64,000 nucleotides of DNA from NCBI RefSeq assembly GCF_963169125.1, contig NC_084800.1:145882397-145946396 (forward strand), written 5' to 3'. Both the position numbers and the translations under genes were made by a program. The stretch comes from Humulus lupulus. Lineage: Eukaryota > Streptophyta > Magnoliopsida > Rosales > Cannabaceae. The notes under the pieces are model-generated. The model had not been told where the DNA came from. It was given only the letters and a program-made list of their open reading frames with translations, and ran no database searches. Position 1 is the stretch's first letter. Every line of letters begins with the position of its first letter. Positions 10,681 through 23,600 of this stretch are shown one piece after another.

Positions 10681-11192
10681 ACAGTTTCGTTTTTAAAAGT
10701 TAATTTGGTACGAACAACGTTGGTATGATTATGCCTAGGTACAAGAGTCCAAACATCATTTCGGGTAAATTTTTCCAACTTTTCTTGCAATGCATTAATT
10801 TAGGATTCATCACATAAAGCCTCTTTAATATATTTCGGCTCAAAAGAAGAGGTAAAACAGACAAATTGGACAACATTCACATATCTACTTCTTGTGACCA
10901 TACATTCCATAATATTACCAAGAATGTGGTTAGTAGAGTGATTCTTTTTTACTATGGTAGAAGGTTCTCTTTGAATTGAATCTGAGACAATTTCTGAACC
11001 TTCCTTGACTATTTTTCTAGAGGTTGTTGGAACAGATTCAACTTCTATTACAACTTTTTCCGAAAGAGTGAAATTAGAATCACTTATGGTCATATCAGGT
11101 TGTTCTATATGTGTACTTTCATTAATCTACTTGTCAATTTCTCCTTCATTGTAATATTTAGAATAATCTTCCTAGTCATCAACAACAACATT
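10681..11192 (-). pseudogene. D linker between integrase and RT
   Basis: A poorly conserved interdomain stretch of the copia polyprotein on the minus strand. The end near 10690-10800 reads ALQEKLEKFTRNDVWTLVPR, the usual start of the copia RT region. The rest is low complexity and serine/threonine-rich with frame breaks. Confidence 0.6.
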
Positions 11193-11962
11193 TTAAGACC
11201 CTATTACATTTTGAGTTCTCATGTTATAAACACGATAGGATCTAATGTTGGTGCAATATCCAAGAAATACTCCTACATCACTTTTGGTGTCAAACTTTCC
11301 AATATTTTCACGACCTCTAAGTATATAACTAATACACCCAAAAATATGAAAATAAAATACATTTGGTTTTTTAACTTCCCGGATTTCGTATGGAGTTTTG
11401 GTAGTACCTAGTCGTAAAAACAAATGATTGATTGTGTAACAAGTATTATTTATTTCTTTTGCCCACAATCGTTTTCAGAGATTTTCGCTGTTCAACATTA
11501 CTCTCGCCATTTCATGAAGAGTTATGTTTTTTCTTTCAACGACATCGTTTCGCTCAGAAAAATCATGAGAAATACATAAAGATTTTTTAAAAAATCATCA
11601 TAAACAGTATTATCAAATTCCTTACCATGATCACTCCTGATTCTCACATTTTACCTATGTTGCAATCCTTTTCAACTCTTAATTTTATGCACGGACTTTT
11701 ATGAGCATCAAAACGTGTCTGGATTTTCTCAACCCAAGTAAAGCGAGAAAAATAATCCACACACACAAAAATGTATATTTTGCAATTAATACTTTCCACC
11801 ATATAGGACCCATAAGATCCATGTGCAGGAGTTCAAGAACATTCAAAGTATTAATTCCTGTCACAACTTTGTGATAAATTTTTAATTGTTTTCCCAACAG
11901 ATATGGTTCACATTTTCCTGCAGATTTCTTACCTAATTAAGGTAACCCACGAGCAAGATCTG
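11193..11962 (-). pseudogene. int: D integrase, frameshifted
   Basis: Minus strand, from the cut GAG-pre-integrase tail (GLP and GKQLKIYHK near 11940-11870) into the core: LELLHMDLMGP near 11830 gives the first catalytic Asp. The C-terminal part at 11468-11193 reads WAKEINNTCYTINH, HIFGCISYILRGRE, FDTKSDVGVFLGY, which is the standard copia tail. The middle, with the second Asp and the Glu, is scattered over frames and contains stops. Confidence 0.8.
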
Positions 11963-12436
11963 TGTGGATGCCAAAATTTCATTTAAAATGGCCCCCACCT
12001 CATGTCCCTCAAAAGATAAACATGGGATGGAAAAACCAAAACCTGGCCTTGTGCCGAAGGTCTCGCGAGGCACATGCCTCACCTCGTGCCAAGGGTCTCA
12101 CGAGGTCACCCCTTGCAACTGGCTTCGGGTTTCATGCTGAGGGTCCCGTGGGGGTGCACACCTTGCCCATGATGGCGTGCTCGCGTCAAAGGTCTCAGAA
12201 GGCCATGAAAAACCTCCAATCTCGCACCTTGTAGGTCTAGTGACACACAACCTTGCCTACGGAGCCTCGTTTCTCACCAAGCGTCTCGCGAGGCTACCCC
12301 GTGTGCCTCATCTCGCACCTTGCAGGTCTCGCAAGGTACAACCTCACATATGGAGCCTCGCCTTGTGCCAAGCATCTTGCCCGACCTCGTGTGCCCCGTC
12401 TCACACCTTTCCCAACCCTGTGTGCCCCGTGTGCCG
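11963..12436 (+). repeat. F 5' LTR, first part only
   Basis: It begins TGTGGATGCCAAAATTTC, matching the start of the 3' LTR at 55294, and shares its blocks of GGTCTCGCGAGGC-type repeats (for example CCAAGCATCTTGC). It stops near 12436 where a reversed Tekay-like LTR begins; the rest of this LTR, the primer binding site and most of gag are missing. Confidence 0.8.
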
Positions 12437-14709
12437 GTCGGCCTAAGTGGCAAAATAAAGGTTACGACCCTAGTTCCCCTATAATATCATCGACAGTGGT
12501 GGATGAAAACTGCATATGTACATGTCACCACCGAAGCTCTCCAACTCATGGCTAGTCTAGCTTTCCTTTTCCCTTACTTGCACCACATAGCATTGGTGAG
12601 CCAAGGCTCAACAAGAAAAGTTAAACATGTGCATGAACAATAAATACATATTCCAAATACATATCTAGCATGCTCAACAGTAATAACCTACTCATGCATG
12701 CATACAATAAAAATAAATGATCATTGGATCATTCTGGGGTCCGCTACCCTGAATAGATGACCATAGAGTCAACCTGAGGCCCTATGCCCTAGCTATTTGA
12801 TGATAGAGTCACCTATCGCCCTTGCCCTTAACTCTGAGTAACCAACCATAGAGCTAGCCAAGCGCTTTGTTTTCCAACGACCATAGGGTCGACCAACGTA
12901 ATAATGCGTTCCTGATTGGGACTAAGCCTCTTGAATAGTGCGCTATTGCCGCCCTTGACTAATAAGTCAAGGCTTTAGTCAGCCATTCAGATAACCAGAT
13001 AATCAGATATAGATACAAATAAGCATACCTCAGAAAATACAAGTATGCATACATTTAAATCATGGTATCTTATCCAACCTCACACAAACAAAGTTATAAC
13101 TATGTTCCTTAACGAGGTCGAGCCCTACCTATGCAAACATGGCAAGCATTCATTAAAAAGTTATCCAAACATAGAACATTCAAGCATAACCTAAACCACA
13201 TTCATTCCCTGGGGCCGAGCCATATTCATAGTTATAATCAACAACCAGGCCAAGCCCTAAATACATATATCACGTATTGGGTGGAGTATTCTTACCTCAG
13301 GTCCAAGTGCAAAGTACAATAAGAACAATCCTCAAGCATGATCCCGATTCCAAGCCCCTAGCGATAACCTAGTCGCAACCATAATATAGGATCCCATCAA
13401 TAATGATCAAAGAAAGGCTTCCAAATAGTGTCCTAGCCTCCGGGACATCAAACTCTACTAAACCAGGAAGTAGAATCGATCCCGAGCCCTTTGCTTTAAG
13501 TTCTCGTCACTAGAAACCTAAGGTGGCGAAAGTTGCCCAGGTGGGCCGCAACTTGCCCCTAAGGGTTGCGGAGCGCTCCCAGAACAGAATGCCCTCTATC
13601 TAGAAATATAGACACAGGCCACGACTTGCCCCTAAGGGTCACGGCGCACCTCTGAGATAGAAACCCTACCTTGCTCTAGGTTCACATGGGTCGCGATGCC
13701 TCATGAATAGGGCCACGACCCAACCCTACGAACCAAGAATTCCTCTGTTTTTCCTTACCCCAAAACCCAACAAAATCCTCCCGAATGATTCCTAGAACCA
13801 CAATTCAATCCTCAGAACAACATCAGCATAATACCAACAAAAAAACTCAACCTAAAACTTGACTAAAAACTCATCAAAACTCACAATCAACCACTTGAGC
13901 CACAAAGCTCAAGAACACCTCATGAACTCTAGAAAATCATGACAGAATTCAACTTAAAACATGGACTAAAGCTTACCCTAGTTGTGTTTAATGACCTCCT
14001 AGCTGCAACAAATTTAAGTCCTAACCCAAGACTTCAATTCCCTTATATTATTCAAGAAATCCTCACCGAAGTTGAGAGAGAGTGAGAGAGTAGGTTGGGA
14101 GAGAAAGAGAGAGAGTTGAGTGTTTAAGTGTTTTCTGAGTATTTTGTTTTTGCGTGGCTTACTTAAGGTTCAAGTAACCTTAAGAAAATTCGAGGCTCGG
14201 GGTAACGAAAACGTCCCCGAGTGCAAAACTGTCAAAATCCCCGACATTCCCTCCTAATCTCACTTACTCAAATTATATCCACAAATATTTATTCCCGTTA
14301 CCCGATAACCCGTTAATGTACCAGATACCCAAAATACCCCTTGACTCGCCCCGAGTGGGGTATTAGGTCCCGTTGTTACTTTCCTGCAACCTTGCTCCCT
14401 ATGATCATTCATGCTAAGTAACCCAAATATATCCACATAATAATGTGGCCTCACACATATATCACATATATGCCAATTATACCCATAACAGGCCAAATTA
14501 TGAAAATTTCCTTTCTAATAAGAAATGGACGCACATGAATATTTAATACACCTCAACATGCATATCTTGTTATATTATAATATAACTCACATAATCACAT
14601 AATTGCACGCATATATATATATATCACACAAACATATAATTTCTGTAAATTTCCATCCTGGTTCCCTAATCAAGGTCCTAAGCCTTATTAGGTAATTTTG
14701 GACGTTACC
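12437..14709 (-). repeat. Tekay-like LTR fragment replacing F's 5' region
   Basis: Reversed relative to S1. It shares the block GTCGGCCTAAGTGGCAAAAT with B's LTR at 26581 and the CACCACATAG and GGGTTACCTC-type blocks, and ends near 14709 with GGACGTTACC, a mutated LTR terminus. About 240 bp of the LTR's other end is missing at 12437. A GA-rich stretch lies at 14075-14120. Whether it inserted in F or was brought in by a deletion cannot be decided. Confidence 0.7.
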
Positions 14710-14744
14710 TAAAACCTTCAACCCATGAAGGCCTAAATAGCGCA

Positions 14745-15330
14745 AAGAAAAAGAGGGCCAACGAAGGGCCGAGTGACGATCATTCGAGGAAACCCAAACG
14801 TGTGGGTGTACTCAGGCAAGCCCCATACATCTTTTATATTGACCTAACACATACTAGGGAACATATCTACGTCACGAATGAGAATCAGGTCCACTTCCGG
14901 AGACCCCTGCCATTGAAGAGAGACCGATCGAAAAGAGATCTGAGTAAGTATTGTCCGTACCATAAGGACATTGGCCACAACACGGCGTAATGCACTCATT
15001 TAAAGGAGGAAATCAAAGAACTCATACATAGGGGGCACTTTGATAGATACGTTCGAAGAGAAAATCAAAGACCAAAAGATATACCAGCCTCGCCATGGGC
15101 ACGAGATGTAGCCTGGGAAGTTTAAGGAGAGATGAGGACCATCTATGGAAGACCAAGATTCGAAGGAGAATCAAGGAAGGGGCGAGATAGATATGCTAGG
15201 GAGGTCAGGCAAAGTCCACTCCCATGCATCCTGAGCTTGGAACAACGACCCCCAAAAATCTTTAAGGGAGAAAACGATTCAATAACATCCACCTAGGAGG
15301 AGGCACGAGGTGTACCTTTTCCACACAATG
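14745..15330 (+). pseudogene. gag: F gag C-terminal region
   Basis: Only the end of gag is left. A knuckle-like motif reads KYCPYHKDIGHNTA near 14950, followed by HLKEEIKELIHRGHFDRYV after a stop at 14988-14990. Further stops occur near 15122 and 15293. The capsid domain is missing. The frame is the same as that of the protease downstream. Confidence 0.75.
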
Positions 15331-16200
15331 ACCCCTTGGTACTGACAGTATAGCTAGCTAACAGGAGGGTGCATCGGATCCTTGTATACAATGGGTGTTC
15401 CGTAGGCATCTTATATCTCCCCGCCTTAGAGAAGATGGGACTGGGCCTTAGGAACATAAAGCCCTGCAATACCTCCCTTTATGGTTTTGCTAGGGACTCA
15501 ATACAACCCCTAGGGACAATCAAGTTAGCCCTCACCATGGGAGAGCAACCCATACAAACCACTGTAATGACAAACTTTGTCGTAGTAGATTGTGCCTCAG
15601 GCTTCAATGCGGTATTAGGAAGACCCTTCCTAAGAGAATTGAAGGCAATTAGCTCAATATACCACTTGGCCATAAAATACCCAACTCCTTGGGGGGGGAT
15701 AGCGAGGGTGAAGGGAGAATAAAAGGAAGTGAGGGAATGTTATAAAACATCCCTCCACACAACCACAAAACTGTCACTAACCATGGAACTGGTAGTGTGT
15801 GGAAGCGTAAACCCGCATGAGTTAGACCCCCGAGTCGCAGAGGAATCCAAGGCCGAGTTGATAGAAGAATTGGAAGAAGTCGCAGTTATGAATGAACCAA
15901 TGAGGAAATTGAAGGTAGGAAAAACCCTTCAGGATAACGCAAAAGAGAAGTTGATAGAATTTTTGAGGGACAACCTTAATGTATTCGCCTGGAGTCATGA
16001 GGACATGGTGTGGATAGATGCATCAGTCAAGGGCCATCACTTAAGCATCGACCTTAAAGAGGCAGAAAGAGAGGGCGCTAGACCCAAAAAGATACGTATC
16101 CCTGAAGGAAGAAGTCAACAAGTTAAAGGGAAATGGATTCATCCGATATGCATTCTACCATGTATGGGTATCCAACCCTGTCCTAGTCCCAAAGCCTAAA
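15331..16200 (+). pseudogene. pol: F protease and start of reverse transcriptase
   Basis: The protease is recognisable by flanks (ILYLPALEKMGL, VVDCASGFNAVLGRPFLRELKA), but the active-site triplet that should read DTG is YNG near 15392, so the enzyme would be dead. The frame passes a stop at 15720-15722 into the pre-RT region (LIEFLRDNLNVFAWSHEDM near 15955-16010) and ends at 16199 with a frame change. Confidence 0.82.
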
Positions 16201-16690
16201 AGGAAATGGAGGACTTGTGTGGACTTTACTAACATCAATAAAGCCTGCCCCAAGGATAGCTTCCTATTTCCTAGGATAGCTCAGTTAGTAGACGCAATGG
16301 CTGGGCACGAGCTACTTAGCCTCATGGATGCCTATTATGGGTACAACCAAATATCCATGAACCCAGCTGATGAGGAGCATAATTCATTTATAATGGATAA
16401 GGTAATCCCTTTTGGGTTAAAGAATGCAGGCGCTACTTATCAAAGGATTGTAAATAGAATTTTTGCAAATCAAATAGGAAGAAATATGGAAGTATATGTG
16501 GATGATATATTGGTGCAAACTAAGAGGGCACAAGAGCTCACAAATGATCTTGGTGAAATGTTTGACACCCTCCAAAAATTCAGAATGAAGTTGAACTCGC
16601 TCAAGTGCACCTTTTGAGTTTTGTCAGAAAATTCCTCGGTTTTATGGTAAACTCCCGGGGCATTGAGCACAATCCTTATAAAATCAGAGC
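16201..16690 (+). pseudogene. pol: F reverse transcriptase core
   Basis: WRTCVDFTNINKACPKD opens the core near 16210. The first catalytic Asp is in LLSLMDAYYGYNQI near 16310, and the second box YVDDILVQT near 16493. IPFGLKNAGATYQRIV near 16405 is the substrate-binding stretch. A frame change at 16617 (KCTF, then a stop) separates it from the thumb (FLGFMVNSRGIEHN) to about 16690. Confidence 0.85.
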
Positions 16691-17760
16691 ATTATTGGAG
16701 ATGACCCCAACGAGAAACAAAAAGGAGGTGAAATGTTTGACAGGGAGGGTGGCACCACTCAATAGGTTCATTTCATGATCCATCGACAAGTGTCTCCCAT
16801 TCTTCAACATCCTAAGAGGGAGCAAAAAGTTTGCTTGGGATAAAGATTGTCAGGAGGCCTTTGCTAAGCTAAAGGAATGCCTTGGGAAACACCCCCTTCT
16901 GGCTAAGCCAAAACAAGGGGAAAGGTTGTACCTACACTTCGCAGTGTCAGAACACACCATTAGAATCACCTTAGTCAAATGGGAAAAGAAGCACCAACAA
17001 TCTGTATACTATGTCAGCAAGCGATTGGTAGATGGAGAAACCCAGAACAAAGAAATAGAGAAATTAGCATACGCTTTGGTAGTGGCCTCACAAACATTAA
17101 GGCCCTATTTTCACGATCATGCTATTGAAGTGCGCACCAACACCCTTTTATGACAAGTCTTGCATAAACTAGAAATTTCAAGAAGGTTGCTAAAATGGTC
17201 GATTGAATAAAGTCAATTCGATATCACCTATACCCTAAGAGTCTCAATCTGCGGACAGGTACTTGTAAACTTTATAGTTGAGTTTGCCTACCGAACCCAT
17301 GAAGAAGGTGAAATTGAAGAAAATGAATCGACTTACAAGGGAGAAGAAAAGAAACCTGAAGAATGCAGCCCTTCATGTGAATGGAGCATCCAACTAAGGA
17401 GGGGCAGGAGCTGGCATAGTAATGACTGGACCTGGGGGGCAAAAAATGTATTGTGCAATAACAATCAAATTTGAGGCTTCAAATAAAGTAGTGGAGTATG
17501 ACGCAGTCTTAGTTGGCATGCGACTAGCCAAGGAGCTGAAGGTAACAAATTTGCATGTTTTTAGGGATTCACAATTGGTTGTATTTTAGGTGAAAGGTGA
17601 ATATCAGGTGAGAGTTCCAAAGATTGTTGCATACTTGACAAAATTAAAGGGGTATTTTGACTAGTTTGAACAATATACCATAGAACAAATCCCAAGAGAG
17701 CAAAGCATGAATGCCGATGCTCTCGCAAAGCTCGCCTCCACCTAAGATCGAGACACACTT
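16691..17760 (+). pseudogene. pol: F connection, RNase H and second RNase H
   Basis: RNase H signs are LYLHFAVSEHTIRITLV near 16930, VYYVSKRLVDGETQNKEIEK near 17005, and ALVVASQTLRPYF near 17075, ending at a stop at 17153. The second RNase H follows at about 17375-17740: AGAGIVMTGPGG, ASNKVVEYDAVLVGMRLAKE, FRDSQLVV and MNADALAKLAS. Stops near 17395 and 17588 lie within it. This confirms F as a Tat-lineage element. Confidence 0.82.
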
Positions 17761-17879
17761 GAGTCCATCCTCATGGAATACCTGTCCAAACCAAGTATCA
17801 CAGAGTTAGAAGTTCACATGGTCAGCATCCTCGAGGATTTGTGGACCAACCCCGTCATGAGTTGCTTACGTGATGGAAC

Positions 17880-19070
17880 GTTGCCATTAGACAAAAAGGA
17901 AGCCCGCAAATTGGTTTATAAAGACGCCTGATACACCCTAGTGGATGGAGTCTTGTATAAAAGGAGCTTATCCACCCCGGTGCTACGATGTATTAACAAG
18001 GAGAAAGCTTTGAAGGTTATACGAGAGATACATGAAGGAGAATGTGGAGATTATGCTTGGAGAAATCTGAGGCAGAGAAGGCCATGCGATAGGGGTATTA
18101 CTGGCCTACCATGGAAATGGACGTGAGTGACTTCACGAGAATGTACAACAAGTGCCAACAGCATGCAAACTACCCCAGACAGTCACCAAATTAGCTGGTG
18201 AGCATGACCAGTCCATGGCCCTTTGTTGTGTTGGGGATCGACTTGATTGGCGCATTACCCACAGGTAGAGGGGTTGGAAAGTATGTGGTTGTAGCAGTGG
18301 ATTACTTTACCTAGTGGGTTGAAGAAGAGCCTCTGGTCAATATAACGGCCAAACAAGTCACCACCTTTTTCAACAAGTCTATCGTCTAAAGATATGGGGT
18401 GCCCTACAAGATAATTTGACAACAGAACCCAGATTGAAGGAGGATTGTTCGAAGAATATTGCAGAGAAAGGTTGATTAAGAGAAGCTTTTCTGCTGTAGA
18501 ACACCCACAAGACAATGGACAAGTGGAAGCCATCAACAAGATCTTCAAGAAGAACTTGAAAATGAAATTGGAAAAACTGAAGGGATCTTGGGTTGAAGAA
18601 CTACCTAATGTGCGCTAGGCCTACAGGACCACCCCCTGTTCTAGTACTGGAGAAACACATTTCGCCTTAGCCTATGGGTGGAAGGTTGTTCTTCCAATAG
18701 AGATGAAATTTAATTCTTTTCGAGTACAAACATATGATGATCAAGCTAACCACACAACGATGGCTGAAAATTTGGACCTGTTGGAGGCAAGATGAAAAAA
18801 GGCACAGCTGAGATTGGAAACGTACCAACAACTGGCCACAAGGTAATAAAACTCTAGGGTGCAAGAAAGGGCATTCATGGTAAGAGATCTCGTGTTGAGG
18901 TAGGTCCTGCCAATCACTCGCAACCCAGGATTGGGTGTGTTGGGAGAAAACTAGGAGGGACCCTACAAGTTCACCCAGGTGGTGCTCCCTAACACCTAAA
19001 ACTTGACTCGTTTGGATGATACCATGGTACCCCGAGTGTGGAACGCAAAAGACCTAAAAAGATATTATCA
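17880..19070 (+). pseudogene. int: F integrase, heavily frameshifted
   Basis: The zinc domain is damaged: IREIHEGECGDYA near 18020 is followed by frame changes. The core shows LGIDLIGALPTGRG near 18235 (first Asp), a disrupted second-Asp region near 18410, and DNGQVEAINKIFKKNLK near 18515 (Glu). C-terminal pieces (MVRDLVLR, EGPYKFTQVV, WNAKDLKRYYQ) run to about 19070. At least five stops and two frameshifts are present. Confidence 0.82.
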
Positions 19071-20409
19071 GTAAGACCTCCATATTGGAGGCAAGAATGT
19101 CTTTACTTTGTTTGTTTATGCTATGTCAAGTTAAGTAGTTAAAAATCAAAGAGGTTGTCTCAAAAACCTCATTAGATGCAATACTGCCATGGGCTCCTTT
19201 GTAATCTACCTATGTTTAACTAGATCATTTCCTTTTCCGGTTGTTACATTCTTTTCCCATGAAAGCACCCATATAACAGATATGCACACATTTTTGGAAT
19301 AAAAAGACCAAAGTTCTCAATAAGATAAATCCCACCAACCACTTGGAGGGCAGGGTACATAGGGAAACAAAAAAAAAATTATAAAGAACCTCGCAAGGCG
19401 TCCTTTATATTCATAAGGATTAGCTACCCTTATGGATGTCAATTGAACTATAAGGAAGGTATACAATAGAAAAGAAAGCCTTGCAAGGCATCTCTTGAAT
19501 TAATGATGATTAGCTACCCTTATGAATATCAGGAGAGTCAAGAGGTTCTACACGGGTAACTTCGCAACAAAGACCTCCACAAAGAACAAGGTCTCAATGA
19601 AGATACCCAGTAATAAGCCAAGAGCATTCCCTGAACTCATGAGGAGTAATTACCCTTGTGGATGATAAGGGATCCAAGCGGATAGAAAAAGACAACCTCA
19701 TAGAAAAGAATGGTACCTCCATGAGGGGTAGGGCCTCAAGGAGAACGTCCATCAATAAGTCTAGAGTTGTAGTCAAGTCGTCTAGCCAAAAAGGGTCCTA
19801 AAGGAGACCCTTCCAAAAATAGTACTATGCATAATGACGAGAAGGACACTTCTTGCAAAAATAACAAGCGCGCCCAAAAGAAAAAAAATAAGACGTTACT
19901 AAATAACCCAAGAAGTTAACACATCCTTACAAATGCAGTCATGGAGCACCAAAGAGACTGTCACTACCAGTCTAGATAAAACATCAGCAAGTTATCAAAA
20001 AAGAGAGACCTATCCAACCCCTTTTTCTACTACATACAAGAGCAGGCTCATAAGGGCCTTAAACATAAAAAAAAACGATAACAAAAGATCATGTATATAA
20101 TAAGGAAAAAGAGAGGCATGATAATGTTCCAAAATAAAACCAGCACCAAAAGTAATAGGACTTATAAAATTTCCTGAAGGAAAAAGCAAAAGACCTGAAG
20201 AAACCCCTCAGGCATAATAATGTTTGGATAATAATACAACCAAATCGAAGTAGAAAAATAAAAGTTGTAGAAAGATAATTTGAAGGCCTCCCACGACGAG
20301 CACTCCACTCAGCTGTCTTGCCAACAACATGATCACCAAAGGAGGAGAAGTTGAAACCAAGATTCTACCTCCATATACCATAAAAGGTGTGCTCCACGTA
20401 CTTATATTC
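19071..20409. other. F 3' region, mostly unrecognised
   Basis: After pol there is an internal polypurine-like site near 19341-19353 (ACTTGGAGGGCAG) and then sequence corresponding in place to T1's spacer and antisense-gene 3' end. I see no certain coding segment. The imperfect duplicate TAGCTACCCTTATG (near 19427 and 19512) is the only repeat noted. Confidence 0.4.
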
Positions 20410-20613
20410 AACCTATGTCACATCGACCTCCAGAAGAGTGATCCTCTCCCACAACACTTCAGGTGGGCTTCCACTCTCTTCTTCCTTTTGCCCGAAGATG
20501 AGGCCTTTAACATGGCTATCTTCAACTTGAGATTGGCATCACCAAGTTGTTCCTCAAGTTCCTTAATTGTGTCCGCAAGACAATCCATTTCTGCATTGGA
20601 CAAGGATAGGTCT
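20410..20613 (-). pseudogene. F antisense gene, downstream part (coiled coil)
   Basis: The minus-strand frame at 20603-20418 encodes a helical, heptad-like stretch (EMDCLADTIKELEEQL, KLKIAMLKASSSGKRKK). The frame is open up to 20613, exactly where element C begins, and continues in phase on the other side at 52543 once one 5-base target copy is discounted. It corresponds to exon 3-4 material of the T1 antisense gene. Function unknown. Confidence 0.65.
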
Positions 20614-23600
20614 TGTAACGCCTTGGATAACCAAGATCGTTACACTGTGTGTTTAAAATAGTGAAAGGCTTGATAATCAAGTCATTTGAATAAAGATGTG
20701 ATCCTGAAGTCATAATCAAGTTAGGGTTAAAATATTTTTTTAACGACCCAAAATAACAAATAAGGCTTAAGGGTCTTTATTAGTGTGCCGGGAGGGCATA
20801 ATTGATTTATGTGTGATTTAAAAGATTAAATGCTTGATTATGTTAAAAACATGCTTATTTGATTATATGGATAAGTGAAATGCATGTATATGAGTATTAA
20901 TATGCATGTGTGCCCTGTTTAGCTTGTAAGGGCATATTTGTAATTTTGTCCCATTGAGGGCATAAATGTGATTACTTGTGGTAAATTGTTGAGACCACAT
21001 TATTATGTGGATATATTTGCAACATATGACTCGAGATGATCCTAGTGAGCGATTTAGGCGAAATAGTAACAGCGGGGATTTATACTCGGCTTGGGGGAGC
21101 CTGGGGGTATTTTTTGGAATTTAGGAAATATATTGCAGTGTATTAGACATTTGGTAAATAATTTGTGATTAATTGGATTATGGGATTTAAGTGATAAATA
21201 TTAGGAACACTTGAGGAATTAGTGGGAATTGGGAGCAAATGATAATTATACCCCTAGACTAAGTAAAAGGTTAACTTTATTTTGGGAGGGTAAAATGGTC
21301 ATTTCCTAGGACTAAGGATATACTCAAACTATATTATAGAATTAAGCAAAAGGTTGTAGATTGAGAAAGAAAAGCAGAATTTAGTTCTCTCTCTCTCTAA
21401 TGATTTCTCCTTTTTATCTCTTGGGGTTGAGCTAAAAGTTTGTGAGGAAATAGAAGAAGTTGATGGGAAGCTAAGCTTGAATTGTGGCTGGAAATACGAG
21501 GAAAAGCCAACGTTTTGGGATTGAGTTAGTGTGAAGATTCAACAGCTGTTTGAGCACCCAAAGTGAGGTAAGAATTTGAACCTTAATCTCTGAATTTTAA
21601 TGGTTTGTTCTAGGTAAACTTTAGGCTCTTGAGTTTGAGAAATCATGTTGTGTTGGACCGAGTCTATGAAGTTATTGTCGCTAGTGAATTAAGAGATATA
21701 TATTCTGTTTTGTAACTAAGCTATTGGGTGATGAAAATGTATAATTGAGCTTTGAGTCTGTTGTTGAGTGGTGTTTAATTTGTGGAGGTTTTGGGGGAAA
21801 ATTCTAGGTAGAACTTGGATGTTCTTGGCCTGGAGAAGGAGGAGAAAACCCAGGTTTTCTCTGGGTTCGCAGAGCGCGCCGCGACCCAACCTGGGGGCGT
21901 TGCGGCTCGTGTGGCCCTTCTAGGCTAGGCAGCTTTCTGACTTGGGGGTGCGCTGCGACTTGCTTGGCCAAGTCGCAACCCGCCTCCCCTTTACCTTGGG
22001 AGGTGCACTCTAACTTCGCGACCTGCCTAGGAAGTGTGGTCTTGGAAGTGTTTTAAGAATTGTTAGAGCTCGGGGGTTTGAACCTAGGGACTCGGGACAA
22101 TTTCTACTACTCGGTTTAGTAGAAATTGAGGTCCCGGAGGCTAGTTTTATTCCCTAGGTATTTTATTTCTGAGTGGAAGTTGATAGATATCAATGGCCAT
22201 TGTGACTAGGTTTATCGCCAAGGCTCGAGGCTAGGGATCGTGCTCGGAACCTGTCCACTTTCTTCGCTCGGAGTCAAAGGTAAGAAAACTGCACCCGTTT
22301 GTGTGGCTATGTTGGGACTAAGGGTTCCCTATATTTGTATATTATGTTTTATGATTGTGTTATGCCATGTGAGCATGAAATGAATGGCCTAAGAGTGCCG
22401 GAATTGATATTTGCGTACAGGATGTTAACTATATAATCACTAAGCTCGGCCTAAGTGAGCTGGAGTCAGTGGGATAAACAAAGGGTGCGGCCTAAGGGCG
22501 CCGACCCTGGACATTGCATGATATGTTTACTGTTGTTAATCTAATGATTATGGCATGTTGATTACCTAGATGATAGATTATTGATTCGTTGATTGATATC
22601 ACTGTTTGTATGAATGCTAGGGTCTACTAAATATCTGGTTAATGCTTTGTGAGTTATTGAATTATTGTTACTAGTTACACTCTGTATTATGGTCTTCTTG
22701 CTGGGCCTTGACTCACGGGTGCTACGTGGTGCAGGTAAAGGCAGGGTAAGCTAGACCAACACTCAATTGGAGAGCTCTGGGGGTGAAATGTACATAGTCA
22801 ACTGCTCGGCAGCCACGGCCAAGGGATGATACAGGGACAGGAGAACCTAAAATTCCTATTTTGCCATTAGAGTGGCCTGTGGTTGTACATAACCTTTGAA
22901 ATTTCGTAAACTGTTCTTTAACCCTGTTTTTGGGATCCCATGTATCAAACGTTTACATAAATGAAATTTATCTTTTATGACCAAGATCTTTTAACCCTAG
23001 TTCGATTATAGTTTTAGTGTCATATTTTTAACTAAATGACTTGATTAGCAAGTCTTTCCCCTTTATAAACATACAGTGTAACGGTCTTGTTTATCTAGGG
23101 CGTTATAATTTTGGTCATAAACGGACAATTTTTATCAAAATAAATGTTTAGCACATGGGATCCCAAAAATAGGGTTTAAAGGACAAATTTACAAACTTCC
23201 AAGACCATTCTAATGGAAAAATACACATTTTAGGTTTCTGTCCCTGAACAATCCCTCGACAGTGGCGGACGAGTAGCTGACAATGTACACCTCGCCCCCA
23301 AAGCTCTTCAACTCATGGTTGATCCATCTTACCCTTGCCTTTACCTACACCATGTAGTACTCATGAGCCAAGGCCCAGCAAAAAAATTGTAATAGCATAG
23401 TAGACACATAATCAGTGATGACATTCAATAAATCACAAGTCAATCATCGAGATATTTAACTAGGCATAAGCATTAGTTTAACAACAGAAAACATATTTAT
23501 ATTGAATAGTTTATCACAATCATCATACAATATTCTGGGTCAATGCCCTTAGGTTTCACCCTCTGTTTAACCCACTAACTCTGGCTCGCTTAGGCCGAGT

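Noticed and set aside
11958..11962. ATCTG / ACTAG as the target duplication of F
   Set aside because: Only three of five bases agree, so it is not counted as evidence for F's insertion; copia continuity is the evidence used.
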